Positions 55,280 through 64,000 of a stretch of 64,000 nucleotides of DNA are shown here, piece after piece. The position numbers were made by a program, and so were the translations under genes. The stretch is from positions 9,825,647 to 9,889,646 of the forward strand of contig CM045988.1 in the NCBI GenBank assembly GCA_025175895.1, written 5' to 3'. Numbering within the stretch: the first letter of the stretch is position 1; each line of letters opens with the position of its first letter. The notes below the pieces were generated by a model. That model was not told the origin of the DNA, searched no databases, and was given only the letters and a program-made list of their open reading frames with translations. The stretch comes from Wurfbainia villosa. Its lineage: Eukaryota; Streptophyta; Magnoliopsida; Zingiberales; Zingiberaceae.

Positions 55280-58200
55280 TCTGATGTTTTGACAAAACTA
55301 AAAATCGTTTGAGTTAGACCTAACTTTCAAATCCCTGATTATCCCAATTGGTAAACACTCTCTAAATATTCTCCTCTTTCCCACAAAAGGTTTTCTCTCG
55401 AGGAGGTCGATGTCTCGTGTCCCGATGAGATCTTACTGATCTTCCCTTAATCCGAAAATAAATACCTAGGATATGCCGTCTTCCTAGTGATAATTCACAT
55501 ATGTCAGAGAAGCGATCTATACTCTCTCCCGATTTCCAATTGGGTATCAAAACTCCATCAATTTTCCCGATTGATGATACTCTCCCAATAACTTCTCCTC
55601 TTGGTAGAAAAACACATCCATCCCATCCCAAGATGGATACCTCCCCAAAGGCTTGCTTCCCGCCGTTCTGCATAATGTCCCCAGGAAGCCCTAAGCCAAT
55701 AGGAACTCTAAAATCAAAATTAAGGTTAAGTTCAACATAGAACTTTCACCACTAAATTTGATACTTTGACTAACACTGACTCTCTAATCCATATCGATGG
55801 ATTTTCACGCTTTATAATGCTTCTAAAGCATATCCTAGGGTTAGGAGTGATTAGGAACCTTTCCATAAATTGACGCTAAACAAATCTTGTTAACCCGAAA
55901 TCGAGCGGTCGACTCAGCGATGTCATCTCACCCATGTCGATCGATTGTCAATGATCGGCGATAGTGAAATTTTAATTTATCGAATTTGGAAAAACATAAG
56001 TAATTATACGTAATTTGAAAAATCATAAAATTTGATACGTATATTTCTTATAGTCATTATAATGGGTGAAAAATATTTGAAAATTATTTTACCCATAAAA
56101 TAGTGAGTTTGATACAAAACTCAAAACCATTGAAATTTTCAATGTTTTGGCCCTATTTTGTATCAACTTCATCAATGATGATTGCTATCAAAAGATAGAC
56201 TTCACAAAGGTTTTTTAAATTGATTTTAAAATGATTTCAAAACCATGTTTTGGATCATATTCCTTAGGCTCTATGCACATGACTTGTACACAAGCTTTCC
56301 TAATGATCCACATTTGAAATTAGATGAGTTTTAGTTCATCTAAATGCAAAAACTATGCACCTTGAACTTAACTCATATCCTAGCATCTTACATGTATCTA
56401 GGGTGTATAAATACACATACATGTCAATTGGATGTGAGATGTGGGTTTTGGTTCATTTAAAACTAGGGTTTCATGCATCTTCTAATGCAACCCTACTTGA
56501 TTCCCTTATAAATGAGACTCCAAGTCATGCCATAGTCCTTAAATCAATTTCAATCGAAATTTTTCTTAAATACATGAATGATTATGGCATTAATGATGAT
56601 ATAAATAAGCATATGCTCATGTCGTGATGTAGCATAAGATGAAATCTAAAAACACATGACATTTAAAACCTTAATCCTAAAACATGACATACATATAAAA
56701 TGATTAAAAGTAAGTATAATGTAACGTATTATATATGACAAATAAAGCATATATAAAATATATAGGTATAATAATACCTAAATTTTAATATTAATTGTCA
56801 TTTGTTGGGATTAATCATATTTTTGCCGTATTAACTAATCTCCTAGTGTGCGAAAACCCAAACGACACTAACCTCTAAACCTAAATTGTCTTAATTTAAT
56901 TGATTTTTCTTAATTTGAAAGTCGTTGTACATCCTAAAATCTTTTAGGATATTGATTCAAATCTATTTCCAAGGTAACTATAACCTTGAAAATATCCTAA
57001 AGTGCCACTTTTACCATGGTTGAGTTAACTACCCATCCAATCAAGGTTGGCACACCCTAAACCCATCTAGCGTGAATCAATCACGCTCTTAGGAACCCAA
57101 AACCGATTTGAGCTCCTAGGGTTAATTAGGTATTCCTAAGGGATAACCTCCCTAGATACCTTCCTAATGACCCTCCTAGGCTTGTTAGCCTTGGTCATTT
57201 GGGTCTTACCTAGGTTGACTCTAGGGGTAACTCCCCTTGCAATCTTCTTAGTGGCCACCCTAGGTTTCCTTGAAACCCTAGCCACTAGGCACACCCTTTG
57301 GTCAATTCTAGGGATGACTTCCCTATTGACCTTCTTCTACTGAACAGTTAGTGTTCCATGGTCAGATGGAACACTATGATAAGCTTTAGGCTTAGGTTTG
57401 TGACCCGAACCTTGCTTGCCCTTGGTTGACTTGACTATTAGTTCCTAGGTGTCGACTTTGACCCTTGATTTTGACCACTAGACCCTTTAAATTGATTTTG
57501 TATCTTATTTTGGGTCTTTTCAAGTTTTTCAAGCCTTGACCTCAAGACTTGATTCTCTAATTCTAATTTCTCAATTTTAGAATTTTGATTTAAACCATGG
57601 GCATGAGACTTTCTAGGCATATGCCTAGTCCATTTAGGATTTAGATCTAGATGTTCTCCTATTTTCCTAATTGATTCCTTAGGTAAAATATTTTTAGGGA
57701 CATTAGACCAAAATTTCTCCTAACTCCTAAGGAAAACATTTTTAGCACCTAAGCAAAATTCCTTACTTCTAGCATGCACTATATGATTTGAAAGGGAAAT
57801 AAAATTCCTAGCATGCTGACTATTAAATCTAGAAGGTGCATTATCGAATATACCTTAGGGTTTGCCTTGGAGGCTCCCCTACACGTATAGCTCCTTCAGT
57901 CTTTTGCTCCCCCAGACATTGACTCGGAATGCCCCTTTGAGTTGCACTCAAGCATATGATACGCTCCGCTCTTTTGACTTGGGCATCGTGACATCCTCGA
58001 CTTTTAGTGCCGGTGGAGCTTTCTAACCTTCTTTGGGCACTTGCTCTTGTAGTGCTTCTATGATTTTTATTACAAATTGATATGTTTGAGTTACCTAGGT
58101 CCAGTGGAAGGTGCAGGAGTTTGAGCTTCTTCGTTGCTCGAGTGGAAATTCTCTCCTCCTCTCAATCGAGGTGGATGCTTCTTCATTCCTCCTCCTTGAG

Positions 58201-58761
58201 ATTGATGGCCTCTCAACCTCGATTCTTATACTCTCCTCTTGACCCGGATGTTGACTCTTCTTGACTTCCGAATCTTCACTTGCTTGTGAGGAGGAGTTTG
58301 CTTCTTGACCTCTTCCGATTGAACCGATAGGCATTCTACATCTTCTTTTTCTTCTTGGACCCTGAGGGTTTTCATGGAGCTTGGCGAATCGCTCTATAGC
58401 TCCTTGGCATCCACATAGTCACCTAGACTACACAAGAGGCCGTTAGAATTAAATCAAAATGAATTTGATTACCTTCTTTTTTATCGAATTGTTGGAGTTG
58501 CTCCTCACCCACTTCTTCTTCGAGAAACCCTCCCTTTGGTCCCTTAGGATATTCAAATCCTTCCATCAACGCGACCCACCTCAAGGTCTCTCATCGTGAA
58601 AAATCTTGATTCGCCTTCCAAGAATCAAACCTTCCTCGCCCATGTAAGGAATAGGAATCGGGGTGTTGATGTCCCATCCCAATGGTTCTTCCATCTTCAC
58701 CCTCTAGCCTCTTTGTCTTAGCTCGTGATTAGTCCGTAGAAGAGCCCCGCTCGATACCACT
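55280..58761 (-). pseudogene. gag: Element D interior with gag remnant
   Basis: Read on the minus strand from the primer site. 58,334-58,095 is a serine/glutamate-rich piece, and 57,620-57,438 is a coiled-coil segment (KIEKLELENQVLRSRLEKLE) typical of the gag C-terminal half in elements B and C. The UBN2-type domain and zinc knuckle are not recognisable. From 57,430 to 55,280 the DNA is AT-rich and non-coding, like the gag-to-LTR stretch of element B. Confidence 0.55.
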
Positions 58762-60245
58762 TGTTGGAAAATTTGACGCCCGAGGGGGTGAATAGCATTT
58801 ACTCTTGCGTAGATGGAAAGCGTTCACAGTGTTCGTGTCTACAAGTTTCTAGACAATGGAATATATATACGATAACAATAACGAAACACAATCACAAACA
58901 CAATAACACGAAGATTTAGCGTGGTTCGGAACCACACGCGGTTCCTACTCGCGGATCGAGCTCTAACGAGCTCTAGCGGCGCAATGCACGATCACTAATC
59001 AATAAACTCCTTCTCGACAAGTCGGAGGCGAGAAACCTCGTCTGGCGTTCACAACAATAAACGAAAGGAATACAAGCAAATACAATAATACAATGCAAAA
59101 CTAGTAAAGAAAACAACTTTACAAATGCCTTTGGATTACTTGCTTGTTGATCGCCAACCGTGGTTGAAGACCACGATTTGCGTGCAAAGAAATCGCCTAA
59201 AAACGCCCAAGAAATCGCTTAAGAATCGATACTAAAACCCTCCCGTCGAGCTCCTTTTATCCTCGCGCGACACGGATTTCCGCCCGTCGATCATTGCCGT
59301 AAGTCACCCGATCGGTGATGCCGCATTGTCGTGAGACAACGACTCGATCCACGCTGGAAAAACTCCAACGGATCTCTTCGCGCACGCTACGAGCGCTGCT
59401 CGACGTTGGGTCGATCGACCGCGATCCCGCGATCGCTTCCGAGCGCGATCATGCATTTCCACTTAAATGGCGGCGAACTCAAGTCGACTCACGACAGTCG
59501 AACTCGCCATAATGTCGGTCGCTAACCTCAAAATGAGGTTTTAACCCAGTATGGTGCTAGACCACCCTTAGCCTGAACTAAGCCTTCTAGCCACCTCCAT
59601 CACCTCACGCCTCCGGATCCCTCCAAGTCATCCATGACTTGTTGCTCATCCATCGCGCCCAGCCTCTAGGTGCTTCCGTCGGCTATGCACGCTAATGGTG
59701 TCTACACCGCCGAGGCACATCTTGGACTTACGCCAAGACTCGCTGACTTTACGCCGTCAACCATCGACTTATCGCCAAGACTCGCGGACTTTACGCACCA
59801 ATATCAAATCCTCGACTTCTCTCGCCAAGACTCAAGCTTGGACTTTCCTCGCAACCACGTGTTGGACTTTTACATCAAGACCAGCTGGACTTTTCCCTTA
59901 CAATTCTGACTTCTCAAATGCCAAGACCATGCTTGGATTTTCCCTTGCCAACCCATGTTGGACTTTTACATTGCCAAGACCCATGCTTGGACTTTTACAT
60001 TGCCAAGATCCATGCTTGGACTTTTCATGTGCCAAGTGTCCCACTTGGACTTTTCATGCCAAGTACTCAAGACTTGGACTTTACCAAATGCCAAGTGTTC
60101 CACTTGGACTTTCCATGCCAAGTACACAAGACTTGGACTTTCCCATGACAATTACATTGTCATATGTTTTTGTCGAAACATCAAAACATCACTCGAGTCA
60201 AATTCGAGTCCTGGTCAATCGTGACCTGGGCCGATTGCACCAACA
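58762..60245 (-). repeat. 5' LTR of element D with TTGGACTTT minisatellite
   Basis: 1,484 bp, TGTTGG...CCAACA. The minisatellite spans about 59,720-60,150 with units such as CATGCTTGGACTTTTACATT. The left half is similar to 53,778-54,700. Confidence 0.85.
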
Positions 60246-60400
60246 ATACCTGACCCGGACACGAAGAGAAAAAATGGGTAAGCCAATGGGAAGAAGGAGA
60301 AATGAGATGGACGTCGGACCATCCACAAGAGGAGTGCAGCATTGTCGACGTTGTGGCTAATCTGGACACAATAGAAAAATCTGTCCATATGTTTGATTAT
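60246..60400 (+). pseudogene. MULE transposase, C-terminal half, part 2 (CCHC knuckle)
   Basis: Continues the transposase after element D. It runs from DPDTKRK to a knuckle, CRRCG*SGHNRKICP (about 60,340-60,382), in which a CAA-type codon has become TAA. A CCHC knuckle at the very end is usual in MuDR-type transposases. The stop codon after PYV is at about 60,392. Confidence 0.78.
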
Positions 60401-60559
60401 TTTTGTTCATGTGTAACTTCAAATATTTTGTACCTTTGTAAGACATGCATTTTTTAATTACCCTTGTAAGGCATTATTGATATTATGTATGACGTACTTA
60501 TATTGGTAAAGATTATGTGTGCAAGTACGATATAATATTTGACATACATGTATTCAGTT

Positions 60560-63104
60560 GAGTTTGCGTACAAATATAGACCACAGGCCTAGGCATGTCG
60601 ATTACCTTAGACATCCAGGTCCAGTTAACGGCGAGTTATTACATCTGCAGACGTCGTATAGATCCGAAACAGTGTGGGATAATGCAGTAATAAAATAAAT
60701 TGCATCGTTAATGTCTTTGCTAATGTATTTATGCACATATATTATGTTGATGATATAATTAATTTGTTATACAATGTTTCTTCCGGTTAGAGCAAGTCGC
60801 AGTGAGTCATATGACACCAGTTACCTTTAACCTTTGCTTGTGAAGCGAACCAGTCTATATCAAAATGAGTATAATATTCAAAATGATCGTTTTATTTATT
60901 GGAGGAGCGTAGGGGGATTCTTGGGGGTTTGCCAGATTGGATATCGTCGCATTGATGGAGCACTTATTACTGCTCTTCTTGAGAGATGGAGGTCGGAAAC
61001 ACATTCATTTCACATACTCGAAGGAGAGATGACGTTAACTTTACAGGAGGTTGCAGTTTTATTGGGACTACCTATTCATGGGTTAGCAATATCTGGTAGA
61101 GCAAATGTTGACATATATGATTATTGTTTAAGGTTCCTAGATCATGTTCCACACCCCTCATATATGAAGCCCAGACGTCTTTTAATTGGGTGGTTAGCTA
61201 AAACTTTCAATCTAACGAAACTTCCTGCCAATGCAATCGACGAAACTATAAAGTGTTATGTCCGTGCGACTATATTTCGAATGATAAGTGGTGATCTGAT
61301 GGGCTCTAAAATAGAGGATTATGTGCATGTCATGTTCTTTCAATTTGTTAAGGATTACATCACATGCAAGAGTATAGTTGGGGTAGCGCATGTCTTGCAT
61401 ACTTATACCGTAATTTGTGTAATGTTGTTGACCCATATATTAGTCAGATATCGAGTCCCTTATTGCTTCTACAGGTATGGGCTTGGGAGCGATTCACTCA
61501 ATGTCGTCCTGTTATTAGGGGTGGGATAGAGCATATGCCCCTTTTCCCGCTCGGGACTAGGTACAATGGTTATTTATTCATATAATTTCAGAATAAAGTA
61601 TTATATACTCATTCACTTGATAAAATTATGATTTCAGATGGGCAGGTAAGAAGCACGACAATCACCACGATTCACTTTGCAGGGATGGAGATATAAATTC
61701 GACGTTCGAACACACCACCAAGTAAGATCTTTGTTATTTTAACTTTTGTCGTTTTCAATGTTAGCTATATTAATGTAAAGACTAATTGTTATGATCTTAT
61801 GTAGATCTCTTGGGAGGCATATGCACAATTTATCCACCAGTTAGATCCGATTTGTCTATCATGGCAGGACATTTAGACGGCTCGGGTATCCTTGATATGC
61901 TTCAATGTCGTTGAATGGTATTATCCAGATAGGGTACGACGACAATTCGGTCGACTCCAGTTTATCCTTGTTCCTCCTTTTTGTCATTGTGGTTATCATT
62001 CAACCAATCAAAAGGGAAAGTGCGAGGCTGATTGGAGGGTTGAATGGGCAAAGGAGATTAACATCTGGAATAACTGCCAACAATTTGTGGTTCACAGCAA
62101 CACCGGTCTATTGACCCAACACTATTATAGTTAATATGGAGACTGGTACAGGCGAGTAACGCGAAGATTTATGACGGTTGAGGGGGCCACTCATGTAGGA
62201 AGTGTAAGATATCACCAAACTCTCTAATTGTTTCGCAAATCAATATTTAATTGCACTTTAACACCATTATATTTCTTTTTTCTTCTTCTGGTAGATTGAT
62301 ACTCACGAGAGAACATGAATCTCTTCGTGCTCAGATAATGCTCCGATCGGACGACAGCATAATTGGATGGCTGGGGCTATTCTTGGTGCTTTCGGAGAGC
62401 AGCGAAGATATGTGGACTACCCAAGTGAATATATCATTTAGGACGATATGCATATTTCTGATTATGGGTTCACTCCTACCGCTAATGCGTCGTCAGGTAG
62501 AGGTCCGAGAACCTGTCAACCAAGGCAAAGGTATGTCAATCTTCCTCGTATGAGCTGTGATACTACTGAATCGCCAGTCTAGAGAGATCTGTCAATGCAA
62601 GCTGGCTCATCTTCATTCACACCCGTCCGGATAAGTTTTGGTGGTTATCCCGCAGCAGGTGGGTTTGGCCAGCACTCAAATCCCCAATCATCTTCTGAGC
62701 CATTTCCGATTCCATTATTGTTGCCAACCTATAGAGAATTTGGCCACCCGACCACTTCAGAATTTTCAATGTTTGGATTGAGCTCTCATTTTCAGGGCAG
62801 TTTGAGACCTGATTATTTTACTCCCTTTGTAAATATTTTTGCTCCATTTCAAATGGAACGCATGTCCGCAATGTCTAACCTCCAATCGGTAGATATATCT
62901 AGTATGCGTTCGTGTTTATTTGAAGCTGATGACAATGATCCACGAGGGGGCAATGATGGGGATGGCAAAGAGGCTGGAAATGATGCAGATAATGACGCTA
63001 TAGTCCAACAATCACACGAGCTGAATATGCGTGATAGAATTCCTTTTCTCAGACAATTCCTCCCACATCGAAATCATCGATGTCCGAGATGTGGTACCGA
63101 TTGA
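60560..63104 (+). CDS. Plant mobile domain (PMD / MAIN-like) protein gene in the MULE
   Basis: An intron-containing gene. The N-terminal block PGPVNGELLHLQTSYRSE (60,620-60,673) is followed by the main exon 60,834-about 61,560 with GALITALLERWRSETHSFHI, EMTLTLQEVAVLLGLPIHG and WAWERFTQCRP. Smaller exons follow: WAGKKHDNH (about 61,638) and LICFNVVEWYYPDRVRRQFG (about 61,890-61,950), the signature end of the domain. A serine/proline-rich and acidic tail runs at 62,595-63,104 and ends in RCPRCGTD. PMD proteins include Arabidopsis MAIN and MAIL1 and are often TE-borne. The start codon is unclear, and a stop near 61,876 suggests decay. Confidence 0.75.
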
Positions 63105-63615
63105 ATATAATTTGTAGCATATTTGATAAATATTTTTATATTTAGACGTAATAATTTTTTCTACCAATAATATAAATATCGATCCTTCTCATATTTAGAC
63201 ATGAAAATCTTAAATATATTTACTAAATCTTAGAATTTCTCTTTTTTTTTATATTTATATGAAATTATTTTACTAAATAACTTATAATATATTTAATAAA
63301 TATAAATATAAATATAAATTATTATTATTTTTTAAACATATTTTATAAATTAATCTTATTAATTATAATTTTAATAAAAAAATCTATCTTCGTAAAAATT
63401 GATTTATAAAAAATAGTGTTGGGATTTAAATCCCGGTTGTTTGAAAAAAAATACAAATGTCGGGATTTAAGTCCAGGCTATATAAAAAAATATATGTTCC
63501 GGGATTTAAATCCTGGCAATGGAAAAAAAAATAAAATACATGTGCAGGGATTTAAATCCTGGCAATAAGTTACTCTCACTTAATCCCATGAAAAGTTACT
63601 TTTTATCTATTTTCG
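62174..63615. repeat. Right MULE arm (inverted repeat of the left arm)
   Basis: Reverse-complement match to 51,887-52,885 (inner part, holding the PMD gene tail) and 42,303-42,821 (outer part). The match stops at GACGGT near 62,174 on the inside. At 63,150-63,185 it shows the site that in the left arm was hit by the hAT. Confidence 0.85.
63418..63562. repeat. Right subterminal array: four palindromic GGGATTTAAATCC-like units
   Basis: Units centre near 63,427, 63,468, 63,507 and 63,552, spaced about 40-45 bp with A-rich spacers, and correspond to the left array in reverse. Two units fewer are recognisable than on the left. Confidence 0.85.
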
Positions 63616-64000
63616 TAATAAATTTACTATTCATGTCTATTTTAAAAAATTTGTCGGAAAAAGAAAAGTTTTATGTTATATTATGTCATTCCCACTTTTG
63701 GAGCCAAAAGTGTGTAAAGAGAGCCAAACTAATTCTATCTTTTCCCTCACTTTTTACTGTTACACCTAAGTAGACAAGGGAGATAATTGATTTCCCTCTT
63801 CTATTCCCTCTATTTGGGTTTCCTTCTCAAGTAGGCGTAATATCAAGGATGCAAGCTGCTAATTAATAAGAATAAGATAATAATGACGAGAGTTGATCTG
63901 ATTAGTAGGAGATGAACGTGGACCTTGAGATCTTTTCACTGCTTGCAAGTGTCATAGTAGTTCCAATGCCCTATTTCTCATGCACAAAACTGCATCTTAA
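63616..64000. other. Right flank, nothing recognised
   Basis: AT-rich sequence with a short hairpin (CACTTTTGGAGCCAAAAGTG at 63,693-63,712). No MED8 C-terminal exon could be recognised. It may still belong to the MULE end or to MED8 intron 9. Confidence 0.4.

Larger units (their letters stand above)
53778..60245 (-). mobile_element. Element D: worn gag-type Copia-like LTR element
   Basis: 6,468-bp minus-strand element. The 5' LTR is 58,762-60,245 (1,484 bp) and the 3' LTR is 53,778-about 55,279, where its inner end has a small deletion. TSD is ATACC. A worn primer-site complement (GCTCGATACCA) precedes 58,762. The interior has a gag remnant only; no pol motif was seen. Both LTRs carry the GTGAATAGC box and a TTGGACTTT-based minisatellite. 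It inserted in the MULE transposase gene. Confidence 0.82.
42300..63615. mobile_element. MULE-type element with long inverted arms (about 21.3 kb with nested insertions)
   Basis: The outer parts form an inverted repeat: left arm 42,303-42,821 plus 51,887-52,885, right arm 62,174-63,614 in reverse. Without insertions the arms are about 1.5 kb. The interior carries a truncated MULE transposase and a plant-mobile-domain gene, both plus strand. Subtracting the hAT (9,065 bp) and element D (6,468 bp) leaves about 5.8 kb. A 9-11-bp TSD would be expected for a MULE, but I could not identify one, so the exact ends are open. Class assignment rests on the transposase motifs. Confidence 0.7.

Noticed and set aside
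59695..60360. 221-codon plus-strand ORF with repeated WTF/LDF words
   Set aside because: It is the TTGGACTTT minisatellite of the element D LTR read in one frame and has no independent support.
63850..63880. Possible MED8 last exon (ISRMQAAN followed by a stop)
   Set aside because: Only a few residues resemble the family, there is no good acceptor and no upstream continuation.

Overview
This is a nuclear DNA segment from a flowering plant. It holds one host gene with GT-AG introns, the Mediator subunit MED8, inside a dense set of nested transposable elements: Copia-type LTR elements with tRNA-Met-type primer sites, L1 and RTE LINEs, a hAT element and a Mutator-like element (MULE). The sequence alone does not identify the species. 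All boundaries were read by eye from repeats, target-site duplications (TSDs) and motifs. No alignment or database search was run.

Left third (1-26,490): this part is almost entirely nested retroelements. A Copia element with 2.2-kb LTRs (A, minus strand) enters from the left edge. A complete gag-only Copia-like element (B, 1,647-7,162, TSD ATGCT) sits inside its LTR. Next come an LTR-like stretch with a 5 x 122-bp tandem repeat (7,852-10,474) and a minus-strand L1 LINE (10,475-about 21,250). The L1 is split in ORF1 by a second gag-only element (C, 13,520-18,570, TSD TATTT). After a worn LTR fragment lies C', a relative of C on the minus strand. A solo A-type LTR (23,170-25,382) is inserted in C', and the outer LTR of C' stops about 200 bp before the MED8 start codon.

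Centre (26,490-42,300): MED8 runs on the plus strand. Nine exons with consistent phases give 445 codons. Intron 2 has grown to 8 kb and holds a pair of direct repeats and a full-length RTE LINE with a 16-bp TSD. Intron 7 holds a 5'-truncated RTE copy. The expected C-terminal exons are not found before the next large insertion.

Right third (about 42,300-63,615): a 21-kb inverted-repeat structure that I read as a MULE. Its two arms (about 1.5 kb once later insertions are removed) carry subterminal arrays of a palindromic ATTTAAAT-centred motif, and also an inverted copy of the 3' tail of a plant-mobile-domain (PMD) gene. The interior holds a truncated MULE transposase (SWIM and CCHC zinc motifs) and the PMD gene. 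Later insertions have landed in it: a hAT element (42,822-51,886) in the left arm, a small Copia element (43,031-47,313) inside the hAT, and a gag-type LTR element D (53,778-60,245) inside the MULE transposase gene. The small Copia element carries the two halves of a histone H2A coding sequence in opposite orientations, which is the most unusual feature of the window.

Most TE genes here are broken. Only the element B gag and the MED8 exons look intact. No rRNA, tRNA or CRISPR was seen.
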